DNA of 64,000 nt from Phycisphaerales bacterium. GTDB taxonomy: Bacteria > Planctomycetota > Phycisphaerae > Phycisphaerales > UBA1924. The translations under genes and the position numbers were made by a program. Of this stretch, positions 15,885 to 24,193 are shown in pieces. The notes under the pieces are model-generated. The model was not told the DNA's origin. It ran no database searches and saw nothing but the letters and a program-made list of their open reading frames with translations. Positions within the stretch are counted from its first letter, which is position 1. Each line of letters opens with the position of its first letter. The stretch covers positions 248,001 to 312,000 of the forward strand of contig JAHDXL010000002.1 in the NCBI GenBank assembly GCA_023382935.1, in the 5' to 3' direction.

Positions 15885-15951
15885 GTTCGCCTGCGGGCGG
15901 GGTGTCGTCTGCGTGCAACGACACGGCGAGCGTTTCGAAGGAGTTGATCAG

Positions 15952-16227
15952 ATGCCCAAACTCAAGACTCACAAGGGCTTGCTCAAGCGTGTGCGGATCT
16001 CCAAGACCGGTCTGGTCCGTCACCGTTCGGCTAACCACAAGCACTTGAGTTCAGGCAAGAGCGGCAAGCGTCTGCGCCAGTTGCGCAAGGATCCGTACGC
16101 GGCCAACCCGGACGCGAAGCGCTTCGAGAAGTTGCTGTGGCGTCGCCTGCGTGGTCGCAACCAGCCTCGGACCGCGTTGAAGCGCAGCCCCTCTCCGGCC
16201 GCCAAGGCGGCTTCCAAGGCCCAGTAA
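15952..16227 (+). CDS. rpmI: Ribosomal protein L35
   Basis: 91 residues from the ATG at 15952, preceded by GAAGGAG. The N-terminal MPKLKTHKGLLKRVRISKTG and later HLSSGKSGKRLRQLRK are the L35 signature in a highly basic small protein. L35 is usually about 65 residues; here a Lys/Arg/Ala-rich C-terminal extension of ~25 residues is present. rplT follows after 75 bp, the usual order. infC, which normally precedes this pair, is not found upstream. Confidence 0.93.
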   Translation: MPKLKTHKGLLKRVRISKTGLVRHRSANHKHLSSGKSGKRLRQLRKDPYAANPDAKRFEKLLWRRLRGRNQPRTALKRSPSPAAKAASKAQ

Positions 16228-16302
16228 GAAGAGTCCAAGTCGAAGTCCGCCGGGATGCAAGTCGGGCCAGGCCCGCCCCGTCGGACGCGAAGGAGTTGAC
16301 CG

Positions 16303-16677
16303 ATGCCACGTGTTCGCAAGGGAGCAGCCCGGACCCAGGCCCGCCGCAAACTGCGTCGTCAGGCTCGCGGGTATTTTGGCGCCAATCGTTCGCAGCCCTA
16401 TCGCGCCATCGACGCGATCATCCGAGCCGGGTGCTATGCCTACCGCGACCGGCGCCAGCGCAAGCGCGACATTCGCGCGCTGTGGATCACGCGCATCACG
16501 GCCGCCTGCCGCATGCGCGGGCTGCGCTACAGCCTGTTCATGAACGGGCTGCGCCTGGCGGGCGTGAAGTTGAATCGCAAGATGCTCAGCCAGATCGCCA
16601 TTGAAGACCCCAAACTGTTTGACCAGTTGGCGGCGCAGGCGAGCAAGGCGGCCACGGCCACGCCTGCGGCGGCCTGA
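16303..16677 (+). CDS. rplT: Ribosomal protein L20
   Basis: 124 residues with an AAGGAG ribosome site. MPRVRKGAARTQARRKLRRQ, GYFGANRSQPYRAI, YAYRDRRQRKRDIRALWITR, and SLFMNGLRLAGVKLNRKMLS cover the L20 fold end to end. It binds 23S rRNA early in large-subunit assembly. The C-terminus has a short Ala/Thr tail. Linked to rpmI. Confidence 0.97.
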   Translation: MPRVRKGAARTQARRKLRRQARGYFGANRSQPYRAIDAIIRAGCYAYRDRRQRKRDIRALWITRITAACRMRGLRYSLFMNGLRLAGVKLNRKMLSQIAIEDPKLFDQLAAQASKAATATPAAA

Positions 16678-16713
16678 GTCGACCCATTCCAGACCCCACG
16701 CGGAGTCCACCGC

Positions 16714-17403
16714 ATGAGCGGATGGTGGATCTCAGAGTACGCGGGCCAGTTCGGGCCCGCGTTTGTTGTCTCGTGGCTCTTCTGGGTCATCTTCTCCATT
16801 GTCCTCCACGAACTGTCGCACGGGTGGGCGGCTCTGGCGCTTGGAGATGACACGCCGCGCGTCAGCGGACACATGACTTGGAATCCCCTCGTTCACATGG
16901 GGACTTTCAGCCTGATCCTGCTGGCGCTGGTCGGGATTGCGTGGGGCGCCATGCCGGTCAACACTGGTCGACTTCGCGGGCGCTTTGGCGACGCGAAGGT
17001 TTCGGCCGCCGGGCCTGCGATGAATCTGTTGCTGGCGGTGGTCAGTCTGGCCTGCTGCGTGGCGTGGGTGATCGTGGCCGACCGCATGAACGTGCGGGAG
17101 CCGCTCTGGAGCAACATGGCGCGGTTTTTCTGGATCGGCGCCTTTCTGAACATCGTGCTGGCCATGTTCAACCTGATTCCCGCGCCTCCGCTGGACGGCA
17201 GCCGCATCCTGGCCAGTCTGGTGCCCGGCTACGGGCGGATCTTCGAGAGTCCGAACGGGCAATGGTTCGGGCTGGGCATTTTCCTGCTGGTATTCTGGCT
17301 GGCGGCCGACCTGCTGTTTGCAGTGGGAATGATCGCATCGTTGACGGGGATCAACCTGGCGTTGACGACTTTCGGGCATCAGACCTTTGACCCGTTTCCA
17401 TGA
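16714..17403 (+). CDS. Site-2-protease family (M50) zinc metallopeptidase
   Basis: 229 residues, all membrane-embedded. The HExxH zinc motif is HELSH in the first helix (SIVLHELSHGWAALALG), NPLVHMGTFSLI follows, then AGPAMNLLLAV, and the third zinc ligand lies in NLIPAPPLDGSRIL (N-x-x-P-x-x-x-x-DG). No PDZ domain is present, as in the short S2P-like rhomboid-sized group. Such proteases cut substrates inside the membrane; its target cannot be told here. It follows rplT by 36 bp and may simply share its transcript. Confidence 0.9.
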   Translation: MSGWWISEYAGQFGPAFVVSWLFWVIFSIVLHELSHGWAALALGDDTPRVSGHMTWNPLVHMGTFSLILLALVGIAWGAMPVNTGRLRGRFGDAKVSAAGPAMNLLLAVVSLACCVAWVIVADRMNVREPLWSNMARFFWIGAFLNIVLAMFNLIPAPPLDGSRILASLVPGYGRIFESPNGQWFGLGIFLLVFWLAADLLFAVGMIASLTGINLALTTFGHQTFDPFP

Positions 17404-17522
17404 TCGAACGCCCCGGCTCCGCACTTTCGTGCAGCACAGACCGAGCGAGATGCTCTGTTGGTGGCCATGAAGTCAGTGTTCAAGTGTCGTCGGGCGGAGG
17501 TGGGGGACTATCATGCCCGCCG

Positions 17523-17606
17523 GCCGGAGTGGCGGAACTGGCAGACGCGGCGGATTCAAAATCCGCTGGGATAAAACCCTTGGGGGTTCGAGTCCCCCCT
17601 CCGGCA
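17523..17606 (+). tRNA. tRNA-Leu (anticodon CAA)
   Basis: 84-nt class II tRNA. The acceptor arms GCCGGAG and CTCCGGC pair exactly, with A as discriminator. The D arm TGGCGGAACTGGCAGACGC is typical of tRNA-Leu. The anticodon arm is GCGGA-TTCAAAA-TCCGC, with CAA in the loop, reading UUG codons. A long variable arm and a GGTTCGAGTCC T loop follow. CCA is not encoded. Confidence 0.96.
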
Positions 17607-17773
17607 TTGTGAGGCGATCGCGTCGGTCGATTCGGGGCCGACGTGGTCGAGTTCCCGAACGGACTCGACCCGGCGCCTTGGCGGGCTCGGCCGTCATCTC
17701 AGATGCCGCCCTGGCCGGTCACCGCGTGGAAGATCGGTACATGACGTTCGGCGCGCGGCTATTCTGCGAAGGC

Positions 17774-17859
17774 GGACCCGTGGCGGAACTGGCAGACGCA
17801 GCGGACTTAAAATCCGCATCCCCCACAAGGGAGTGAGGGTTCGAGTCCCTCCGGGTCCA
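17774..17859 (+). tRNA. tRNA-Leu (anticodon TAA)
   Basis: 86-nt class II tRNA. Acceptor arms GGACCCG and CGGGTCC pair exactly, with A as discriminator. The D arm is identical to that of the neighbouring tRNA-Leu. The anticodon arm is GCGGA-CTTAAAA-TCCGC, anticodon TAA, reading UUA. CCA is not encoded. It lies 167 bp after the other tRNA-Leu; the space between holds no visible gene. Confidence 0.96.
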
Positions 17860-17941
17860 CTCCGGCTCGTTCAGTTCGCCTGGGCTGGCCGCCGCGATTC
17901 CTGACTGGCGCCAGTCTGCTGCAACTGTCCCGGCGAGCCGC

Positions 17942-17947
17942 TAGACT
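17942..17947 (+). promoter_or_regulatory. Candidate -10 element TAGACT
   Basis: TAGACT, 43 bp before the ATG of the double DUF1080 gene. It belongs to the TAGANT set seen upstream of several genes here. The -35 is not clear. Confidence 0.35.
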
Positions 17948-17990
17948 CATCCTCCACGCCCCCGATGCGGGCGGATGGAGGGCCTGGTTC

Positions 17991-19229
17991 ATGCGGCTCA
18001 CTTGGGTTGCTGGCTTGATTGCGGTCGTTTCACCGCTCGCCATGGCCCAGCAGTACGCTGATCAGCCCCCGCGACCGCTGCCGCTGGAATGGCAGCCCCT
18101 ATTTGACGGCCGCTCGCTGGATGGTTGGGTGCAGGGCGGCGAGCCCGACGCCTGGGCTGCGGAAGACGGGCAGATCGTCATCGCCAAGCCGGGGAAGGGC
18201 TGGTGGCTCCGCACGGCTCGCATGTACCGCGACTTCGACCTTGAACTTGAGTTCAACCTCTCGCCGGGCGCCAACTCGGGCATCGGCATTCGCGGCTCGA
18301 GCCAGGGTGACCCGGCTTTCACGGGGATGGAAGTGCAGGTGCTCGACTCGCACGGGCAGAGCCCCGAAGTCTGGTCGTGCGGTGCCGTTTACAACGCGAT
18401 CGCCCCCGCCGAGCAGGCCGTCAACCCCCCCGGAGAATGGAACACCTGCCGCATCCTCCTCGTGGGTGACACGCTCAACGTGTGGCTCAATGGCGTGCAG
18501 GTGCAGAAGGATCAGCAACTCGACCAGCGCGGGTTCTTTCGCCAGCCCGAGCAGAGACTCCCTCTGGCCGACCGTCTGACCACCGGCTTCATTGCGCTGC
18601 AGGACCACGGCGACCCGGTTCGCTACCGCAACATCCGCATGCGCGATCTTTCTCCGGATCCGGAGCCCGGCGAGGGGTACCAGCCGCTGTTCAACGCCCG
18701 CGACTTGACCGGCTGGAGTGCGACCGGGCTGGCGAAGTGGACTGTGGAAGAAGGCACGCTGGTCGGCCGCGGCGGGCCGGGGCACCTGTTCTCCGACGCC
18801 TCGTTCGGCGACTTTGAGTTGCGAGCGTTCGTGAAGGTCAATCGCAGAGGCAACAGCGGCATCTACTTCCGCGCGGCCCCCAACGCCCAGAATCCTGACA
18901 CATGGCCCACGGGTTATGAAGCCCAGGTGGACAATCACGACCCCAGGAACTTCACCGGCGCAATCTACGACCGTGCCCGCCCGGTCGGCGTCGAGAAGCC
19001 GTTCACGCGGGACGATGCGTGGTTTGACTACCGCATCCGCGCCGAGGGCGGGCGCATCCGCACATGGATCAACGGGCGAGCGATGGTGGACACTGAACTG
19101 GCGGCTTTTGGTTCAGGCCGCTTCGCCCTGCAGGGGCACCACCCGGGCAACGTGATCATGTATCGTGACATCCGTGTCCGCGCGTTGGGACGCGACGAAC
19201 CTGCCGCATCGGAAGGGGACCAGGAATGA
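17991..19229 (+). CDS. Exported double DUF1080 protein (3-keto-disaccharide hydrolase-type fold)
   Basis: 412 residues with a signal peptide cut near SPLAMA. Two DUF1080 domains, each a jelly-roll concanavalin-like fold, are visible: LFDGRSLDGWVQGGEP ... ANSGIGIRG ... YRNIRMRDL (to ~225), and LFNARDLTGWSATGLAKW ... GNSGIYFRAAP ... YRDIRVRAL to the end. Single-domain members act on 3-keto-glycosides in sugar-oxidation pathways. It is followed by an MFS permease with ATGA overlap, so it is likely to supply that permease's substrate. The double-domain layout might allow one domain to bind and the other to cut; that is inference. Confidence 0.85.
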   Translation: MRLTWVAGLIAVVSPLAMAQQYADQPPRPLPLEWQPLFDGRSLDGWVQGGEPDAWAAEDGQIVIAKPGKGWWLRTARMYRDFDLELEFNLSPGANSGIGIRGSSQGDPAFTGMEVQVLDSHGQSPEVWSCGAVYNAIAPAEQAVNPPGEWNTCRILLVGDTLNVWLNGVQVQKDQQLDQRGFFRQPEQRLPLADRLTTGFIALQDHGDPVRYRNIRMRDLSPDPEPGEGYQPLFNARDLTGWSATGLAKWTVEEGTLVGRGGPGHLFSDASFGDFELRAFVKVNRRGNSGIYFRAAPNAQNPDTWPTGYEAQVDNHDPRNFTGAIYDRARPVGVEKPFTRDDAWFDYRIRAEGGRIRTWINGRAMVDTELAAFGSGRFALQGHHPGNVIMYRDIRVRALGRDEPAASEGDQE

Positions 19230-20604
19230 GTGAACCGGCGTTGGCGCAGCACACAGCCATCGGGGCGCGGCTGAGCATCATGATGTTTCTGGAGTTCTTC
19301 CTCTGGGGCGCGTGGTACGTGACGATGGGCCCGTACTTGGCCAGCCTGAAGATGGCAGGCTCCTACATCGGCTGGGCATACTCGCTCGGGCCCATCGCCG
19401 CCATCGTCAGCCCCTTCTTCCTCGGCATGGTTGCCGATCGCTTCTTTGCCACCGAGCGCGTGCTGGCCACGATGCACCTGATCGGCGGCGTGGCGCTCCT
19501 CGCGGCTCCGTTCGCCATGCGGCAGCATCCGAGTTTGTTCTTGGCGGCCGTGCTGCTTCACATGTTGTGCTACATGCCCACCCTGGGGCTGACCAACACG
19601 CTCGCGTTTCACAACATGACCAACCAGGAGAAGCAGTTCCCGCTGATCCGCGTGTGGGGCACCATCGGCTGGATCGCCGCCAACTGGGTGATCTCCAAGG
19701 CGCAGTTTGATACCGACGCAAACATGTTCTACGTGGCGGGCGGATCGGCGATCCTCCTCGGCGTTTATTCGTTCACGCTCCCGCACACGCCGCCCCCGGC
19801 CAGGGGCAAGGCGTTCAACATCCGCGACGCGCTCGGGCTGGATGCACTCTCGCTGCTCAAGGAAGGCTCCTTCTTCGTGTTCGTGCTTTGCTCGTTCCTC
19901 ATCTGCATCCCGCTGGCCGCGTACTACTCCTTCGCGGGCCAGTTCGTCGGCGAGGTCGGCTTCAGGGAGATCGCCTCGACCATGTCCTTCGGGCAGATGT
20001 CCGAAATCTTCTTCATGCTGGTCATGCCGCTCTGCTTCGCCCGCCTGGGTGTCAAGTACATGCTGCTGATCGGCATGCTCGCGTGGGTCGTGCGCTACGG
20101 GCTGTTCAGCGCCGCGGCCGACGACTTGGTTCGCTGGATGGTTCTCGGCGGCATCATCCTGCACGGCATCTGCTACGACTTCTTCTTCGTCACCGGCTTC
20201 ATCTACGTGGACAAGAAGGCCAACAAGAACATCCGCGGTGCGGCACAGGGCTTCCTGGTGCTGGTGACGCAGGGCCTGGCATGTTCATCGGCGCCAAGGC
20301 GGCGGGTATGCTGGTCGACCACTATCGCGCCGAGAATTCCGCTGAACTGGCCGCCCAGATCACCGCATTGAAGGATCAGGCGGCCGCCACCGCAGGACCG
20401 GCGGCCGAGGAACTGCTCAAGCAGGCGTCGGTCTTGCAGATGCAGGCGATCAACTGGCAGCAGGTGTGGCTGGCACCCTGCCTGTTTGCCGGCGCGGTCA
20501 TGGCGATCTTCTTCCTGTTCTTCCACGATCGCAGCGTGAAGGCTGGGGAAATCACCGAGGAGCAGGCCGCCGCTGCGGGAGGGGAATTGGACGGGGCGCC
20601 GTGA
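19226..20604 (+). pseudogene. NupG-like MFS permease, broken by a -1 frameshift
   Basis: The N-terminal frame, starting with ATGA overlap of the DUF1080 stop, is a major-facilitator permease: MMFLEFFLWGAWYVTMGPYL resembles the NupG/XapB nucleoside-symporter start, and many helices follow. At ~20277-20281 the frame changes. In frame one, LVLVTQGLA runs into unrelated sequence and stops at 20371; in another frame the proper C-terminus continues (MFIGAKAAGMLVDHYR to FLFFHDRSVKAGEITEEQ, stop 20604). Adding one G to CTGGCATG, giving CTGGGCATG, would restore a ~459-residue protein. This may be a real mutation or an assembly error in a GC-rich run. Confidence 0.8.
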
Positions 20605-20613
20605 AAACTGCCC

Positions 20614-20641
20614 TTGAGCCGGGCGGCACAAGGGCTATTCT
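20614..20641 (+). promoter_or_regulatory. Candidate sigma-70 promoter
   Basis: TTGAGC (20614-20619), 16-bp spacer, TATTCT (20636-20641). It lies 48 bp before the ATG of the exported Gfo/Idh/MocA gene and within the gap after the MFS gene. Confidence 0.45.
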
Positions 20642-20689
20642 GAGAGAACGGGGAGTTTCGGGTCGTTTCACAGCATCGGGGAGTACGCG

Positions 20690-22006
20690 ATGAGCAACAG
20701 TCAGTCACGTCGTTCGTTCATGGCCCAGGCTGCCGCTGCCGGCGCCGCGGCTGCCATTCTCGGCGCCAGCGCCGAAGCCTCCGTGGCCCCGCGCTTCCAG
20801 GCCACGCGCTCGCAGGTGAAGATCAAGCCTCCCAAGGCTGGCGAGCAGATCCGCATGGGCGTGATCGGCCCCGGCGGCATGGGCACCGGGCACTGCTACA
20901 GCACCTGCGAGATGGTCAATCGGGGTGAAGAGGATGTGAAGATCGTCGCGCTGGCCGACGTCAACCAGGTCCGCATGGGCGACGCCGCCCAGGGCATCAA
21001 GGAGCGTGGGGGATACGACGTTGACCAGTACGTCGACTACCGCGAACTGCTCGCCCGCGACGACATCCACTGCGTCCTCATCGCCAGCACCGAGCACTGG
21101 CACAGCCAGCACGCCATCGATTCGATCATGGCCGGCAAGGACGTCTACTGCGAGAAGCCGATGACGCTCAACCTGCAGCAGGCGTTGGAACTGCGTGCCG
21201 TGGTCAAGGCCAACCCTGACCGGATCTTCCAGGTCGGCACGCAGAAGATGATCCTTCCCAAGTACATTGCCGCGCGCGACGTGATCAACGCCGGCACCAT
21301 CGGCAAGCCGGTGTTCAGCCAGACCAGTTACTGCCGCAACACGCCCAGCGGCGAGTGGAACTACTACGGGCTCGACGATCGCTGGCAGCCCGGCGTGAAC
21401 GTCGACTGGAAGGCATGGCTGGGCTACCAGAAGTATCGCGAGTGGGATCCCAAGATTTACGCCCGCTGGCGCCGCTACAAGGACTTCTCCACCGGCATCA
21501 TCGGCGACCTGCTCGTCCACGAAGTCACGCCGCTCCTGATGGCGCTCGAAAAAGAGGTCGGCTGGCCCACCCGTGTGGTCGCCAGCGGCGGACACTACGT
21601 CGACAAGGAAATGGAGAACCACGATCAGGTCAACCTCAACGTCGAGTTTGAGGGCGAGCACACCATGATCGTCGCCGGCTCGACCTGCAACGAAGTCGGG
21701 CTTGAGAACATGATCCGCGGGCACAAGGGCAACATCTACCTCAACTCGCGCCACTGCGTCGTCCGCCCGACTCGTCCGTACGTCGACGAGGTCGATGAGA
21801 AGACCATCGAGTGTCCCGAGATGCCCAATGACCAGGAACTCCTCCGCCTCAACTGGTGGCAGTGCATCCGCTCGCGCCAGCCGGCCATCAGCGCGGTCGA
21901 TCATGCCACCAAGGTCATGGTCATGGTCGACCTTGCGACCCGCTCGATGTGGGAAGGCTCGGCCTTCGAGTATGACCCCAGCAGCATGAAGGTCCGCAAG
22001 ATCTGA
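20690..22006 (+). CDS. Tat-exported Gfo/Idh/MocA oxidoreductase (EKP present)
   Basis: 438 residues. The twin-arginine signal is SRRSFM followed by an Ala-rich stretch, so it is exported folded. Residues ~55-170 are the NAD(P)-binding Rossmann domain starting MGVIGPGGMGTGH. The catalytic lysine motif EKP is in VYCEKPMTL. The C-terminal alpha/beta domain includes GIIGDLLVHEVTPLLMAL, whose His and neighbours line the active site in the family. Members oxidise or reduce sugars at C3 or related positions. With the DUF1080 and permease genes it fits an oxidative sugar-breakdown step in the periplasm. Confidence 0.9.
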   Translation: MSNSQSRRSFMAQAAAAGAAAAILGASAEASVAPRFQATRSQVKIKPPKAGEQIRMGVIGPGGMGTGHCYSTCEMVNRGEEDVKIVALADVNQVRMGDAAQGIKERGGYDVDQYVDYRELLARDDIHCVLIASTEHWHSQHAIDSIMAGKDVYCEKPMTLNLQQALELRAVVKANPDRIFQVGTQKMILPKYIAARDVINAGTIGKPVFSQTSYCRNTPSGEWNYYGLDDRWQPGVNVDWKAWLGYQKYREWDPKIYARWRRYKDFSTGIIGDLLVHEVTPLLMALEKEVGWPTRVVASGGHYVDKEMENHDQVNLNVEFEGEHTMIVAGSTCNEVGLENMIRGHKGNIYLNSRHCVVRPTRPYVDEVDEKTIECPEMPNDQELLRLNWWQCIRSRQPAISAVDHATKVMVMVDLATRSMWEGSAFEYDPSSMKVRKI

Positions 22007-22023
22007 ATGGGTCGGAGCGGGGC

Positions 22024-22920
22024 ATGAACATTCGCCTCGCGACCGAGGCCATGGGCACGCGATTCGAACTCGTCCTCCACGGGGAGGACGAGTTCTTTCT
22101 GCGTGCCGCCGGAGAGGAGGCCATCCAACTCATTCACGAGCAGCACGCCCGCCTGAGTGCATTCTCGGAGTCCAGCCTCGTCTGGCGGTTGAATGCACTC
22201 GCGGCCCAGCGCCCCGTTGAGGTTGACCGCGAAGTGTGGGAACTGCTCTCCCTGTGCGCACAGGTCTGGCAACTCTCGGGCGGCGCCTTCGACCCTGCGA
22301 TCGGTTCGCTGATGAAGCGATGGGGCTTTCGCGGGCAGGCGTCCGCCGGCCACGTCGACGCCCCGCACGCCGGCTTCGCCCATGTCGAACTCGACGCGGC
22401 CCGGAAGAGCGCTCGTTTTCATCACCCCGAGGTTGCCTTGGACTTTGGCGCCGTGGCCAAAGGCTTCGCCCTCGATCTGGCCGCCGCCCGGCTGCGCGAA
22501 CTCGGCGTGTCTTTGGCCCTCCTCCACGGCGGCACCAGCACCAGCGTTGCCATCGGCTCGCCCTTCGGTCAGCCGGGCTGGCGAATCCGGATTCCCGGCC
22601 CCGAGCCGATCGACTTGCCCGTTACAGCGTGCCTGAGCAATCTGGCGCTTTCCGTCTCTTCGCCGTCAGGCCGCACTGTTCAGGTCGGTGCTGAAACCAG
22701 GGGGCACATCATGGACCCTGGCACCGGCGAGCCGGCAGCCTCGGGCAAGATCGCGGCCGTCGCCGGTGGATCCGGGGCCGCAACCGATGCGTGGTCGACC
22801 GCGCTTATTGTCCTTGGGTCACGACCGGCTAGTATGCCGACCGGGCTTGCGTCTGCGTGCTGGCTTTCGGGGCAGTCGTGGATCATCGAGCCGCCGGGGG
22901 CGAGTGTTTTCGTCATCTGA
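22024..22920 (+). CDS. ApbE-like FAD:protein FMN transferase
   Basis: 298 residues. ApbE motifs run in order: EAMGTRFELVLHG, LSAFSESSLVWRLN, SGGAFDPAIGSLMKRWGF, LDFGAVAKGFALDLAA, HGGTSTSVAIG, HIMDPGTGEPA and TDAWSTALIVLG. It transfers FMN from FAD onto Thr of a target flavoprotein using Mg. No signal peptide is seen, unlike most exported ApbE lipoproteins, so this one probably acts in the cytoplasm. It lies between two exported oxidoreductase genes; its flavoprotein target is not obvious in the window. Confidence 0.9.
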   Translation: MNIRLATEAMGTRFELVLHGEDEFFLRAAGEEAIQLIHEQHARLSAFSESSLVWRLNALAAQRPVEVDREVWELLSLCAQVWQLSGGAFDPAIGSLMKRWGFRGQASAGHVDAPHAGFAHVELDAARKSARFHHPEVALDFGAVAKGFALDLAAARLRELGVSLALLHGGTSTSVAIGSPFGQPGWRIRIPGPEPIDLPVTACLSNLALSVSSPSGRTVQVGAETRGHIMDPGTGEPAASGKIAAVAGGSGAATDAWSTALIVLGSRPASMPTGLASACWLSGQSWIIEPPGASVFVI

Positions 22921-22944
22921 CTTTGTGCGACGGAGGGTGTGTGG

Positions 22945-24186
22945 ATGAGCCAGTACGAGACCGACCGCAGGACGTTCCTGACCCGCAGCGCCGGCGCACT
23001 GGCCGGTCTGACCATTCTGCCGTCGACCTTGTTTGCGTTTGACTTCCGCGGCGCGGGTCCGCGCGTGGCGATCATCGGCGCCGGCCGCCAGGGTCGTGCC
23101 ATTCTCGGCGAATTGGAGAAGATTGAGGGCGTTGTGGTCGGTGCCCTGTGCGATGCGGACTCGTCCCGCCTTGAAGCCGGGCTGCGGCGCACACGCGACG
23201 CCAAGGGTTTCACCTCGGTGGACAAGTTGCTCGGGGAGGGTGGCGCCTTTGACGCCGTCTTCATCGCCACGCCCACCCACACCCACCGCCAGGTTGCCGA
23301 GGCCTGCATTGCCGGCGGGCAGAACGTGTATTGCGAGGCTCCGCTCGAGTCGACGCTCGAGGCCGCCGCCGCGCTCGCGCGTGCCGCCCGCTCGGGCGGC
23401 AGGGTGTTCCAGGTCGGGCTCGACGCGCGTTCCAACCCGGTCTATCAACTCGCCCGATCGTTCTTCCTGTCCGACGCGGTGCGTGACCTGGTGAACGTGC
23501 AGGCCCAGTATCACCGGAAGAACTCCTGGCGTGTCCCCGCCAACGATGCCGCCCGCGAGAAACTGCTCAACTGGCGACTCGACCATGAAGTTTCACTCGG
23601 GCTTGCGGGCGAAGAGGGCACCCATCAGTTCGACACAATCGCCTACTTCACAGGGCGCTACCCGCGCAAGGTCCGCGGCGTCGGCTCTATTCGCCTCCAT
23701 CTCGACGGACGAAAGGTGCATGACACCATCGCTTGCCAACTCGAGTACGACAACGGCGTCATCATGTCCTACGATGCCACGCTGGCCAATTCCTACGGCG
23801 GACGCTTCGAGACGCTCTTCGGCACCAATGCGGCCATCAAACTCGCCCAGACCCACGCCTGGATGTTCAAGGAGGCCGACGCGCCCACCCAGGGCTGGGA
23901 GGTCTACGCCAACCGTCAGCAGTTCCACAACGACGAGGGCATCACGCTCATCGCCGGCGCGACCAAACTGGCCGAGCAGGGCAAACTCCGCGAAGGCGTC
24001 GGCCTGCCGCACCCCCCGCTCTACTACGCCATCGGCGACTTCCTCAAGAGTGTGACCGAGGGTGCCGAGGTCCGGTGCACGGCCGAAGAGGGCTATCGCT
24101 CCACCGTCATCGGCATCAAGGCCGCACAGGCGGTTGCCACCGGCGCCGAAGTGACCATCGACGACGCTGACCTGCGCATCGGATGA
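22945..24186 (+). CDS. Tat-exported Gfo/Idh/MocA-family protein, EKP lysine replaced
   Basis: 413 residues from the ATG at 22945. The twin-arginine signal DRRTFLTRSAGALAG is followed by a Rossmann domain beginning VAIIGAGRQGRAIL and, where the family has EKP, NVYCEAPLES: the lysine is replaced by alanine. Other features, such as ATPTHTHRQVAEACIAGGQ and DHEVSLGLAGEEGTHQFDTI, look intact. Without the lysine the usual hydride-transfer chemistry may be changed or lost, so a binding or altered role is possible. A GTG at 22939 is an alternative start, but ATG has a better spacing to CGGAGG. Confidence 0.88.
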   Translation: MSQYETDRRTFLTRSAGALAGLTILPSTLFAFDFRGAGPRVAIIGAGRQGRAILGELEKIEGVVVGALCDADSSRLEAGLRRTRDAKGFTSVDKLLGEGGAFDAVFIATPTHTHRQVAEACIAGGQNVYCEAPLESTLEAAAALARAARSGGRVFQVGLDARSNPVYQLARSFFLSDAVRDLVNVQAQYHRKNSWRVPANDAAREKLLNWRLDHEVSLGLAGEEGTHQFDTIAYFTGRYPRKVRGVGSIRLHLDGRKVHDTIACQLEYDNGVIMSYDATLANSYGGRFETLFGTNAAIKLAQTHAWMFKEADAPTQGWEVYANRQQFHNDEGITLIAGATKLAEQGKLREGVGLPHPPLYYAIGDFLKSVTEGAEVRCTAEEGYRSTVIGIKAAQAVATGAEVTIDDADLRIG

Positions 24187-24193
24187 CTCGCCC

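Noticed and set aside
17400-17836. Open frames ending VAELADAADSKSAG or VAELADAADLKSAS over the tRNA region
   Set aside because: This is the usual false translation of tRNA-Leu genes; the tRNAs explain the sequence.
20705-21904. Long minus-strand frame opposite the Gfo/Idh/MocA gene
   Set aside because: Shadow of a conserved gene; no family motif.
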